A DNA stretch of 64,000 nucleotides, from NCBI GenBank assembly GCA_001898995.1, contig MKVZ01000004.1, positions 45,115 through 109,114 of the forward strand, read 5' to 3'. The stretch is from Rhizobiales bacterium 63-22 (lineage in GTDB: Bacteria; Pseudomonadota; Alphaproteobacteria; Rhizobiales; Rhizobiaceae). The notes beneath the pieces are model-generated. The model did not search any database, had not been told where the DNA came from, and saw only the letters and a program-made list of their open reading frames with translations. How positions within the stretch are numbered: the first letter of the stretch is position 1; every line of letters starts with the position of its first letter. This document shows positions 17,818-25,830 of the stretch, piece after piece. Both the position numbers and the translations under genes were made by a program.

Positions 17818-18246
17818 TCAGGCCTCTTTCGGCTTGCGGCCGAGGCCCATCTTCTTCGCCAGATGCGAGCGGGCGGCGGCATAGTTCGGCGCCACCATCG
17901 GATAGCTCGGATCGAGATCCCACTTCTCGCGGTATTGTTCCGGCGTCATGTTGTAGTGGGTCATCAGGTGGCGCTTGAGCGACTTGAACTTCTTCCCGTC
18001 CTCGAGGCAGATGATGTAGTCGTCGTGCACCGACTTCTTCGGGCTGATGGCCGGCTTGGGCTTCTCGACGACGACCGGCGCTTCTTCCCGCTCCACATGG
18101 CGCTTGAACGCGGCGTGAACCTCGGCGATGAGCTGCGGCAGGTCGCCGGCGCGAATCGAATTGTTGCCGACATAGGCCGCAACCACATCCGCCGTCAGCC
18201 CCAGCAGCAGTTCCGCGCTTTCGTCATGCGTGTCCAGAGTTTCCAT
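17818..18246 (-). CDS. mucR: MucR/Ros-family zinc-finger transcriptional regulator
   Basis: The 142-residue product is a clear MucR: an N-terminal oligomerisation region with VVAAYVGNNS and LPQLIAEVHAAF, a single prokaryotic zinc finger with Cys80, Asp83, His93 and His97 (CLEDGKKFKSLKRHLMTH), and the conserved NMTPEQYREKWDLD and YPMVAPNYA end. MucR in Brucella and Sinorhizobium silences AT-rich DNA, works H-NS-like and controls surface polysaccharide and virulence genes. The start has AAGGAAAG upstream. Its long AT-rich leader fits autoregulation. Confidence 0.95.
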   Translation of the reverse strand: METLDTHDESAELLLGLTADVVAAYVGNNSIRAGDLPQLIAEVHAAFKRHVEREEAPVVVEKPKPAISPKKSVHDDYIICLEDGKKFKSLKRHLMTHYNMTPEQYREKWDLDPSYPMVAPNYAAARSHLAKKMGLGRKPKEA

Positions 18247-18896
18247 CAGCTTTCCTTCATATACTTTATGACGTCCGTTGCTTCCGGCGTCCGTTTCTTT
18301 CCGGCCACCGCGCGTCCATTCCGGCGCATCGGCGGCAGCTCTTTCCCTCGGCTCTTTCGGCCCCCGAACCCTTTCGGGTATCGAATTTTCCCGAAATAAT
18401 TCCCGTATTCCGGTCCGATGTTCCGGACTCGTCCGGCGTCATCCGCGAAAACGAATAGCGGCAGATGATGCCATTCGCAATAGAATTGTCAAACCACATT
18501 ACATTAATAACAGCATATTATTCTTCATCACTTAAATACAAAGGATACAAAGCCGCTTTCCCGACCCCGTTCAGACTTCCCGCAGTCATAACGCTTTCAC
18601 CGCGAACCGTTCCGTTTATTGACTCTACAGAAAACAGCGCAGTCTTTCAGAAGGCTCCCATTAATTTGCGGGGACCGGCGCAGCAATCGTTTTTCATGCC
18701 AATTCATGAATTATGCCAGTCAATTCAAATACAATTTACCGCTTTCAGCGTTGGCGCGTGAATCGGGCTTCAAAATGGCGGCCATCAAATATATTTCAGA
18801 CGGATCAACTCGATTTCCCCGAACGGGGAAACTATATATGCCTGCCCGGCCTACCCGCGCAATCGCGACAGTCTAACCATATTCGATGGATTTCAT
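18247..18896. other. Long AT-rich intergenic region upstream of mucR and ptrB
   Basis: This 650-bp divergent gap is clearly richer in A+T from 18480 to 18800 than its neighbours. It contains TA steps and T-runs of the kind MucR binds. There is a small hairpin CCCGAA / TTCGGG at 18363-18378, and TTTCCCC / GGGGAAA (18814-18831) lies 65 bp before the ptrB start. I see no supported gene or RNA family match; short frames here lack codon bias. Confidence 0.5.
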
Positions 18897-20990
18897 ATGA
18901 CCCAGACCATTTCCCTTCCCCGCCCGCCCCATGCGCAGAAGCATCCGCGAAACGACACGCACCACGGGATCACGCGCAGCGACGATTACGCATGGCTGCG
19001 CGCGGACAACTGGCAGGAGGTCTTCCGCGACCCCTCCACGCTCGCACCGGAAATCCGTGCCCATCTCGAAGCCGAGAACGCCTATCAGGCCGCGATGATG
19101 CAGGACACGCAAGGCCTGCAAAAGGCGCTTTTCGCCGAAATGCGCGGGCGCATCAAGGAGGACGATTCGTCCGTCCCGGCCAAGGATGGGCCCTATGCCT
19201 ACGGCGTCTCCTACCGCACCGGCGGCGAACAACCGTATTTCATCCGCACCCCGCGCGACGGCGGGCCGGAAACCATCATGCTCGACGGCGACAAAGAGGG
19301 CGCGGGCAAACCCTATTTCCGCCTTGCCTCCGCCGATCATTCGCCCGATCACAAATTGCTGATCTGGGGCTATGACGACAAGGGATCCGAGTTTTACGAA
19401 CTCAAGGTGCGCGATCTCGCGCGCATGGAAGACCTCGCCGATATCGTCACCGACTCCAGCGGAGACGGCGCATGGGACGCGAAAAGCGATGGTTTCTTCT
19501 ATACGCGGCTCGACGGGAATCACCGCCCGTCGAAAGTCTTTTATCACCGCATCGGCACGAAGCAGTCGGAGGACCGGCTGATATTCGAGGAGGAGGATGC
19601 GGGCTTCTTCGTCGGCGTCTCCAGCTCTTCGCTCGACGATTACATCTTCATCGACATTCACGATCACGAGACGTCCGAATGCTGGCTGCTGCCCGCCGCC
19701 GACCCGGCGGCCAAGCCGCGGCTGGTCATGGCGCGCCAGCCCGGTACCGAATACGATCTCGTGCCCGGCGGCGACGTGTTCTATATCCTCACCAATTCCG
19801 GCGGCGCCAAGGATTTCAGGATATGCGAGGCGCCCGTCAGCGCGCCGCAGCCCGAGAACTGGGTGGAGGTGGTGGCGGAAATGCCGGGCCGGCTGATCCT
19901 GTCGCACGCCGCCTACAGGCATCATCTCGTATGGATGGAACGCGACAACGGCCTGCCGCGCATCGTGATCCGCGACCGCGAGACCGGCGAGGAGCACGCC
20001 ATCGCCTTCGACGAGGAAGCCTATTCGCTGGGCTTCCACGGCAGCGCGGAATACGACACGGACACGATCCGCTTCGCCTATTCCTCGATGACGACGCCGG
20101 AGCAGCTTTTCGACTACAACATGCGCACGCGCGAGCGCAGGCTCCTGAAAACGCAGGAAGTGCCTTCCGGCCACGATCCGCGCGACTATGTCACGCGCCG
20201 CGTCTTCGCGCCCGCCCCCGACGGCGAAATGGTGCCGGTATCGCTGCTCTACCACAAGGATACGAAGCTCGACGGCTCGGCCCCCTGCCTGCTCTACGGC
20301 TACGGTTCCTACGGCATCACCATTCCGGCCAGCTTCGGCATCACGCGCCTGTCGCTGGTGGATCGCGGCTTCGTCTTTGCCATCGCCCATATACGCGGCG
20401 GCAAGGACAAGGGCTTCGCATGGTACGAGGACGGCAAGCGCGACAGGAAGACCAACACCTTCACCGATTTCATCGCCGTTGCGCGGCATCTGGTGCGCGA
20501 GGGCTACACCAGCCATGACCGCATCGTCGCCGAGGGCGGCTCGGCCGGCGGCATGCTGATGGGCGCGGTGGCCAACATGGCGCCGGAAGCCTTCGGCGGC
20601 ATCATCGCGCAGGTGCCCTTCGTGGACGTGCTCAACACCATGCTGGACGACACGCTGCCGCTCACTCCGCCCGAGTGGCCGGAATGGGGCAACCCGATCG
20701 CCTCGGAAGCCGATTACCGCACCATTGCGTCCTATTCGCCCTATGACAATGTGAAGCGACAGGCCTATCCGCCCATCCTTGCCGTGACGGGCCTCACCGA
20801 TCCGCGCGTCACCTATTGGGAACCGGCCAAGTGGGTCGCGAAGCTGCGCGAGATGAAGACCGACGACCATCCCGTGCTGCTGCGCGTCAATATGGATGCC
20901 GGCCATGCCGGCGCCTCGGGCCGCTTCTCCCAACTGGAGGAAGTGGCGGAGGTCTATGCCTTCGCGCTCAAGATCACCGGCAAGGCGTGA
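18897..20990 (+). CDS. ptrB: Oligopeptidase B (S9A prolyl oligopeptidase family)
   Basis: The cytosolic serine peptidase has 697 residues and cuts short peptides after basic residues. An N-terminal beta-propeller (about 70-400) is followed by the alpha/beta hydrolase domain with the nucleophile Ser549 in EGGSAGG, Asp635 in TGLTDPRV and His670 in NMDAGHAGASG, all in the normal spacing. The N-terminal HGITRSDDYAWLR is family-typical. It appears monocistronic, followed by a half copy of the palindromic repeat. Confidence 0.93.
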   Translation: MTQTISLPRPPHAQKHPRNDTHHGITRSDDYAWLRADNWQEVFRDPSTLAPEIRAHLEAENAYQAAMMQDTQGLQKALFAEMRGRIKEDDSSVPAKDGPYAYGVSYRTGGEQPYFIRTPRDGGPETIMLDGDKEGAGKPYFRLASADHSPDHKLLIWGYDDKGSEFYELKVRDLARMEDLADIVTDSSGDGAWDAKSDGFFYTRLDGNHRPSKVFYHRIGTKQSEDRLIFEEEDAGFFVGVSSSSLDDYIFIDIHDHETSECWLLPAADPAAKPRLVMARQPGTEYDLVPGGDVFYILTNSGGAKDFRICEAPVSAPQPENWVEVVAEMPGRLILSHAAYRHHLVWMERDNGLPRIVIRDRETGEEHAIAFDEEAYSLGFHGSAEYDTDTIRFAYSSMTTPEQLFDYNMRTRERRLLKTQEVPSGHDPRDYVTRRVFAPAPDGEMVPVSLLYHKDTKLDGSAPCLLYGYGSYGITIPASFGITRLSLVDRGFVFAIAHIRGGKDKGFAWYEDGKRDRKTNTFTDFIAVARHLVREGYTSHDRIVAEGGSAGGMLMGAVANMAPEAFGGIIAQVPFVDVLNTMLDDTLPLTPPEWPEWGNPIASEADYRTIASYSPYDNVKRQAYPPILAVTGLTDPRVTYWEPAKWVAKLREMKTDDHPVLLRVNMDAGHAGASGRFSQLEEVAEVYAFALKITGKA

Positions 20991-20991
20991 A

Positions 20992-21053
20992 GATCTATCT
21001 TTTTGTTTGAACATCGGACCGAAAACCGGTTCCCGTTTTTCGGTCCGATGCTC
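20992..21053. repeat. Half copy of the palindromic repeat (A3)
   Basis: Only the second palindrome (21009-21053, starting GAACATCGGACC, ending GGTCCGATGCTC) and the T-rich linker remain; the first palindrome with GATCGTC is missing. It follows the ptrB stop directly and could act as a transcription end. Confidence 0.85.
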
Positions 21054-21170
21054 CGGGCGGCATGGCTTTGAATCCGGGATTCGTTCGGAATCTTGCTCCA
21101 AAGCGATACGAATTTCGGATTCGCCGCCCTATATGATCATATGCTGAATTCACCGCGTGGAGGTGGTGTC

Positions 21171-21485
21171 GTGAAAATTGGGATCGCGGCAATTCTGACC
21201 GGGCTGGCGCTGGCTGTTCCGGCCGTGACGCCGGCGCAGGCATGGGTGCGCAAGGATGTGAGCGAATATGCCGGCAGACGGTGCAGCGCGCCGCCGCGCG
21301 GTTCGGGCATCATTTTCGGCCAGTTCAGCGGCCACAGCTATTCGTCCTTCGACGACGGGATAGATGCCGTCGACCGGGTGCGTTGCTTCACCAGCATGTC
21401 GGAGTGCAAGGGCTGGCTCTATACGATGCAGAGCAAATATTCCGATGCGGGCGTTCCGACCATCGTGCAGTGCACGAAACGGTAG
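21171..21485 (+). CDS. Small exported hypothetical protein
   Basis: A GTG at 21171 with GGAGG 8 bases upstream gives 104 residues beginning with a Sec signal peptide (residues 1-22, VTPAQA cleavage). The mature part has four Cys (RRCSAPPRG, RVRCFTSMSECKGW, IVQCTKR), enough for two disulfides. A longer frame exists upstream but the GTG is better supported. I do not recognise the family. Confidence 0.65.
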   Translation: MKIGIAAILTGLALAVPAVTPAQAWVRKDVSEYAGRRCSAPPRGSGIIFGQFSGHSYSSFDDGIDAVDRVRCFTSMSECKGWLYTMQSKYSDAGVPTIVQCTKR

Positions 21486-21557
21486 CACGGCCCGCCGAAA
21501 CCGTTGGAACCGCACGCTTCCCGCGGATGCCTGCCCTGTCCCCCACACCGCAAGGAG

Positions 21558-22499
21558 CTACCGCGCCGCGGGATAGCCGTTCGGATGCGGCGGGACCGCC
21601 TTGAGATAGGCGGCGATGGCGGCACGGTCGGCGTCGGTCAGATGCGCCATATTTGTGACCACGTCGGCCATCTGCCCGCCGAGCGAATCGTAATCGGGCG
21701 TGAAGCCGCTTTGCAGCGCATAGGCGATATCCTTCTCGCTCCAGTCGCCGATACCGCCCTCGCCCGTGGTGATGTTGGGCACGATGCCCCTTTTTCCGTC
21801 GCGGCCCGTCTCCGGCGACAGCGCGCCGGCCAGCCAGCGGCTTTTGTCCAGCCCGCCGATCGCGTTGCGCGGCGTATGGCACTCGCCGCAATGGCCGAGC
21901 GCCTCGACCAGATATTGGCCACGCCGCACCTGTTCCGAAGCGCCCGGCAGTTCGACCGCCGGCTTGCCCGTGAGATAAAGGCGCTTCCACAGGCCGAGGC
22001 CGCGCCGGATATCGAACGGAAAACCGATCCGGTGCGGCGGCGGAACGTGGGCGGAGGGCGGCAGCGTCCTGATATAGGCGAAGAGATCGGCCACGTCCTG
22101 CGGCTTCATATGCGTATAGGACGTATAGGGAAAGGCCGGATAGAGATGCTCGCCGTTGCGGCCCACGCCCCTGAGCAGGGCATTGGCGAAATCGGCGAGC
22201 GTCCAGCCGCCGATGCCCTGCGGCGACGGCGAGATATTCGGCACGACGAAGGTGCCGAAATCCGAAGCCAGTTCATAGCCGCCCGACAGCACCTTGCGCG
22301 CCTCGCCCGTGGCGCCCGGCGCGGCGTGGCAGGAGGCGCAGCCGGCGGCCCAGAACACCTGTTCGCCCTTCACCGGATCGCCGGGCCGCAGGGAAGCCAG
22401 CACGGTATCGTCCAGCTTTTGCGGTGCGGTCAGAATCCAGAAGGCGGCAGCGCCGATCAAAAGCACCACGACCACGCCATAGGCCAGCTTGCGGACCAT
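21558..22499 (-). CDS. Membrane-anchored diheme cytochrome c
   Basis: The 313-residue product has an N-terminal anchor (5-22) and two class I cytochrome c domains, each with a CXXCH heme site: CASCH (about 53-57) and CGECH (about 200-204). It resembles the cytochrome subunits of periplasmic dehydrogenases such as alcohol or aldehyde oxidoreductases. It lies downstream of the cytochrome c-556-like gene in the same direction, with a repeat of family B between them. Confidence 0.88.
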   Translation of the reverse strand: MVRKLAYGVVVVLLIGAAAFWILTAPQKLDDTVLASLRPGDPVKGEQVFWAAGCASCHAAPGATGEARKVLSGGYELASDFGTFVVPNISPSPQGIGGWTLADFANALLRGVGRNGEHLYPAFPYTSYTHMKPQDVADLFAYIRTLPPSAHVPPPHRIGFPFDIRRGLGLWKRLYLTGKPAVELPGASEQVRRGQYLVEALGHCGECHTPRNAIGGLDKSRWLAGALSPETGRDGKRGIVPNITTGEGGIGDWSEKDIAYALQSGFTPDYDSLGGQMADVVTNMAHLTDADRAAIAAYLKAVPPHPNGYPAAR

Positions 22500-22518
22500 C
22501 CTGTCCCTTTCGCTGCCG

Positions 22519-22608
22519 GAGCATCTCCGGCAAAAGCGCTACGCCCGGAAATGCTTAAAAACAAAGAAATCAAGCGGCCAACGGCTTTGCAAAAACCGGA
22601 ACCGCTCC
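22519..22608. repeat. Intergenic palindromic repeat, family B, divergent copy B1
   Basis: The pattern GGAGCATCTCCGGCAAAAGCG, then AATGCTTAAAAACAAAGAAA and a distal CCGGAACCGCTCCGG is shared in order with the elements at 55334-55434 and 63533-63592. This copy is the most diverged. It lies between two cytochrome genes. Confidence 0.65.
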
Positions 22609-22626
22609 GGGCCGGATTGCGCCGGT

Positions 22627-23067
22627 TCAGTTCCTCTTCAGGCGGAAATCCTGATGACAGGCGCCGCAATTGGACGCGACTTGCCGGAAGACCGGCTTCA
22701 GCGCGTCGAGGCTCTGCGGCTTCGCCGCTACCGCCGCAGCGGCATCACTGCGCAGCTTGTCGATATGCTTGACGAATTCGTCCTTGTCCTGCCAGATTTT
22801 CGGCGAAGCGGCGGTCTTGCCCTTGTCGGAACCCGCAGGGAACAGCGTATCGAAATCCAGCTTCTTCGCACCCGTGTCGATCGTTTCCAGCGCGGCCAGA
22901 ACCGCCGCCGCGTCGAACGGTTTGTCGCCCTTGATCATGGGCGCGATCGTCCCGACCGAGTGCCCGAAACTTTTCATGATGGCCTGACGATCGGCGATGG
23001 CGTCGGCATGGGCCACACCCGCCGTCAGGATCGCAGCCGCACCGAGGGACAGAAAAAACAGGCGCAT
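22627..23067 (-). CDS. Cytochrome c' / c-556 family protein
   Basis: The 146-residue exported protein has a signal peptide (1-21, GVAHA), a four-helix bundle sequence and a single heme site, CGACHQDFR, close to the C-terminus, which is the mark of class II cytochromes. The early MKSFGHSVGTIAPMIKG also fits, with a Met as possible sixth ligand. It likely carries electrons or binds NO in the periplasm. An 18-bp palindrome lies about 60 bp upstream. Confidence 0.88.
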   Translation of the reverse strand: MRLFFLSLGAAAILTAGVAHADAIADRQAIMKSFGHSVGTIAPMIKGDKPFDAAAVLAALETIDTGAKKLDFDTLFPAGSDKGKTAASPKIWQDKDEFVKHIDKLRSDAAAAVAAKPQSLDALKPVFRQVASNCGACHQDFRLKRN

Positions 23068-23128
23068 GGGCTCCTCCGTTTTGAAAGTCGAAACCGCTCT
23101 TCCTCCACTGAACTATCCGCCACAACGC

Positions 23129-23146
23129 GCAATATTGCAATATTGC
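23129..23146. promoter_or_regulatory. Perfect 18-bp palindrome upstream of cytochrome c'
   Basis: GCAATATTGCAATATTGC is its own reverse complement. It sits 62 bp upstream of the cytochrome start on the divergent side of a short gene-free stretch. It could be an operator; I cannot assign a regulator. Confidence 0.45.
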
Positions 23147-23254
23147 CACCGGCCTGCCCGATATCTACACCCGCACCAGCGTGAATTCTTGCGATTGCCC
23201 ATCGACAACTCACAGGAGAGTGAAAAACATGAGTGAAATACTATTGTTAAACAA

Positions 23255-23276
23255 AAGCCCCGGCGGGCCGGGGCTT
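23255..23276 (-). terminator. Intrinsic terminator of sodB
   Basis: A 9-bp perfect stem AAGCCCCGG / CCGGGGCTT with a 4-base loop is followed on the minus strand by TTTTGTTT. It lies 27 bp after the sodB stop. Confidence 0.85.
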
Positions 23277-23302
23277 CGTCGTTTCATGACAATCGATGTG
23301 GC

Positions 23303-23899
23303 TTACGCCTTTTCGTAAAGCTCCAGCACGTAATCCCAGTTGATGAGATTGTCGACGAAGGCTTCGAGATATTTCGGGCGCAGGTTGCGGTAATCGACAT
23401 AGTAGGAATGTTCCCACACGTCCACGCCGAGGATCGGCTTGCCGCCATGCACCAGCGGGTTCTCGCCGTTCGGCGTCTTGGAAATCTCCAGCTTGCCGTC
23501 CTTCACCGACACCCAGGCCCAGCCGGAACCGAACTGGCCGACGCCGGCGGCGATGAAATCGGTGCGGAACTTGTCGTAGCCGCCGAGATCGGAATCGATC
23601 GCCTTTTCCAGCTTGCCGGGCAGCTTTTTGCCGCCGCCGCCCTTCTTCATCCACTTCCAGAACTGGATGTGGTTATAGTGCTGGCCGGCATTGTTGAAGA
23701 GGCCCGGATTCTTGCCGAAGCTTTCCTTGACGATATCCTCAAGGCTCTTGCCTTCGAGGCCGGAACCTTCCAGCAGCTTGTTGCCGTTGGTGACGTAGGC
23801 CTGATGATGCTTGTCATGATGCAGCTCAAGCGTCTCGCGCGACATGAACGGCGCCAGCGCATCATAATCATAAGGAAGGGCGGGCAGTTCGAAAGCCAT
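23303..23899 (-). CDS. sodB: Superoxide dismutase, Fe type
   Basis: The 198-residue product matches Fe/Mn superoxide dismutase, which converts superoxide to peroxide and oxygen in the cytoplasm. Metal ligands are His27 (LELHHDKHH), His in QHYNHIQFW, Asp and His in DVWEHSYY. The Gln in NNAGQHYNH is at the position that marks Fe-type enzymes. GAGGAGA lies just upstream of the ATG and a terminator follows, so it is a single-gene unit. Confidence 0.95.
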   Translation of the reverse strand: MAFELPALPYDYDALAPFMSRETLELHHDKHHQAYVTNGNKLLEGSGLEGKSLEDIVKESFGKNPGLFNNAGQHYNHIQFWKWMKKGGGGKKLPGKLEKAIDSDLGGYDKFRTDFIAAGVGQFGSGWAWVSVKDGKLEISKTPNGENPLVHGGKPILGVDVWEHSYYVDYRNLRPKYLEAFVDNLINWDYVLELYEKA

Positions 23900-24140
23900 T
23901 GGAACTCTCCTCTTTATCTTTCAGCTTGCAGCGGGCAGGCCCACGAATAGCGCCATGAGCGCGCCCGAAACTTTTCCACCCGATCTACATAGGCCGCAAC
24001 CGCATGGGCGGCAATGCGTTAGCGGGCAATTTCACGTCAACTTCATGAAATAATATTGTATTTACGATAGGCCGCGAAGGCGAATTACCGTATGATTCTA
24101 GATGAGGTCATTTTCGCGCGCGCTACCGGTAGAAAAAAGC

Positions 24141-24809
24141 ATGGCGTCCTACAATTCCTATGTCTTCGATGCCTACGGCACGGTGTTCGACGTCCATTCG
24201 GCGGTGCGGCGTCACGCGGACAAAGCCGGCCCGGACGGCCGGGCCTTGTCCGAACTCTGGCGCGCCAAGCAGCTTGAATATTCATGGGTATCGAGCCTGA
24301 TGGGCACCTATCGCGACTTCCGCGCGCTCACCGAGGATGCGCTCGATTTCGCGCTGGCGCGCTACCCTTCCGTCGATCCCGCGCTGCGCACCGATCTCAT
24401 GGACGCCTACTGGCATCTGGATTGCTACGAGGAGGTGCCGCCGGCGCTGAAAAACCTGAAGGACAGGGGCGCGCGGCTCGCCATCCTCTCCAACGGCTCG
24501 CCCGCCATGCTGGAATCGGCGGTGAAATCCGCCGCGCTCGACGTGCTTCTGGACGATGTGATCTCGGCGGACGCCGCGCAAAGATACAAGACCGCGCCGC
24601 AGGTCTACGAGCTGGTGACGCTGCAATGGCGCATCTATCCCGATGCCGTCTCCTTCCAGTCCTCCAACCGCTGGGACGTGGCGGGGGCGGTGCGATTCGG
24701 CATGCGCGGGGTGTGGATCAACCGTACCGGCCAGCCGGACGAGTACCGGCAATTCCCGCCCGCGCTCATCCTGCCCAGCCTGCATCTGCTCGATCGGGAC
24801 AATCACTGA
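24141..24809 (+). CDS. Haloacid dehalogenase, type II (HAD superfamily)
   Basis: From ATG 24141 the product has 222 residues. HAD motifs are present: FDAYGTVFDV (Asp10 nucleophile), ILSNGSP and RYKTAPQVYEL (Lys), then SSNRWDVAGAVRFG. That set is the L-2-haloacid dehalogenase subgroup. One difference is Arg where SSNxWDxAGA proteins usually have a small residue. The true substrate may not be a haloacid. Confidence 0.88.
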   Translation: MASYNSYVFDAYGTVFDVHSAVRRHADKAGPDGRALSELWRAKQLEYSWVSSLMGTYRDFRALTEDALDFALARYPSVDPALRTDLMDAYWHLDCYEEVPPALKNLKDRGARLAILSNGSPAMLESAVKSAALDVLLDDVISADAAQRYKTAPQVYELVTLQWRIYPDAVSFQSSNRWDVAGAVRFGMRGVWINRTGQPDEYRQFPPALILPSLHLLDRDNH

Positions 24810-25065
24810 AAGTTGATGCCGGCATCCCCGGCAGAACACCCCTGCCATGGCGAAAACCGTGTCGCCCCTGCAACACAGGGCCCTCCGCCATATTGAAACC
24901 ACATTGATACCGGCTCGCTGCCACATTTGCCGGGTGTTTTCGCTGCGAACGATCCCCGCTGCGGCAGTCAAGGTCGGGCCAAGATCAGGCCATGATCGGC
25001 CGGTCGCAGTTTGTTAACCTTGATTGTAGTAACCATAAGTCCCCCATCACTAGTCTGGTTTTCAT

Positions 25066-25779
25066 ATGCAAACGACCCTTACCCGCCGTTCCTTCCTGAC
25101 GGTACTGACAGCAAGCGCGGCAGCCGGCCTCGCCGGCTGTGCCCAGTTCGGACAGCCTGTCCCGGTCATAGACGTTGACGCCAACGGCAACCCGATCAAC
25201 AAGCAGGGCGGCGTCACCACCGCCAATTATGGAAGCTGGGCGGAAATGTACGGCCCGCTGGAGGATGGAGGCTTCCAGCTTCCGGCCATCCCGATCGACA
25301 GGATGGACAAGCGCTTCCTGCGCCAGGTGGTGCAGGACCCGACCGGCGAAATGCCGGGAACCATCGTGGTGGATACCGCCAACCGCTTCCTCTATCTTGT
25401 TATGGCCAACGGACAGGCCATGCGCTACGGCGTGGGCATCGGCAAGGCGGGCTTTTCATGGTCGGGCCGCGCCGTCATCCAGTACAAGAAGATGTGGCCG
25501 ACCTGGACGCCGCCGAACGAGATGATCGCCCGCCAGCCGGAACTGGCCAAGTACAGCGCCGCCAATGGCGGCATGCCGCCGGGCCTGATGAACCCGCTCG
25601 GCGCACGCGCCATGTATCTGTTCCAGAACGGCAAGGACACGCTGTACCGCCTGCACGGCAGCCCGGAATGGTGGTCTATCGGCAAGGCCGTTTCGTCGGG
25701 CTGCGTACGCCTGATGAATCAGGACATCATCGACCTCTACAACCGCGTGCCCGTGAAGACGCCGGTACTCGTGACGTAA
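25066..25779 (+). CDS. L,D-transpeptidase (YkuD domain), exported
   Basis: The 237-residue protein has a twin-arginine-like N-terminus (TRRSFLTVL) ending in a lipobox-like LAGC (Cys25), so it may be a lipoprotein. The YkuD domain (about 105-236) has His197 in LHGSPEWW and catalytic Cys213 in SSGCVRL. Such enzymes make 3-3 crosslinks in peptidoglycan or attach outer-membrane proteins to it, as shown in Brucella and other Hyphomicrobiales. It ends at a shared hairpin terminator. Confidence 0.92.
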   Translation: MQTTLTRRSFLTVLTASAAAGLAGCAQFGQPVPVIDVDANGNPINKQGGVTTANYGSWAEMYGPLEDGGFQLPAIPIDRMDKRFLRQVVQDPTGEMPGTIVVDTANRFLYLVMANGQAMRYGVGIGKAGFSWSGRAVIQYKKMWPTWTPPNEMIARQPELAKYSAANGGMPPGLMNPLGARAMYLFQNGKDTLYRLHGSPEWWSIGKAVSSGCVRLMNQDIIDLYNRVPVKTPVLVT

Positions 25780-25783
25780 TCAA

Positions 25784-25822
25784 GGCGGCAGGGCAGCGGA
25801 AGAATATTCCTGCCCTGCCGCC
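25784..25822. terminator. Bidirectional hairpin between convergent genes
   Basis: GGCGGCAGGGCAG (25784-25796) pairs with CTGCCCTGCCGCC (25810-25822) over 13 bp with a 13-base loop. It sits between the convergent L,D-transpeptidase and HerA-like genes and probably ends both. Confidence 0.75.
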
Positions 25823-25830
25823 CTGCCGAC

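Noticed and set aside
18465..18761. 98-residue frame in the mucR-ptrB gap
   Set aside because: No ribosome site, unlike codon use and no recognisable domain.
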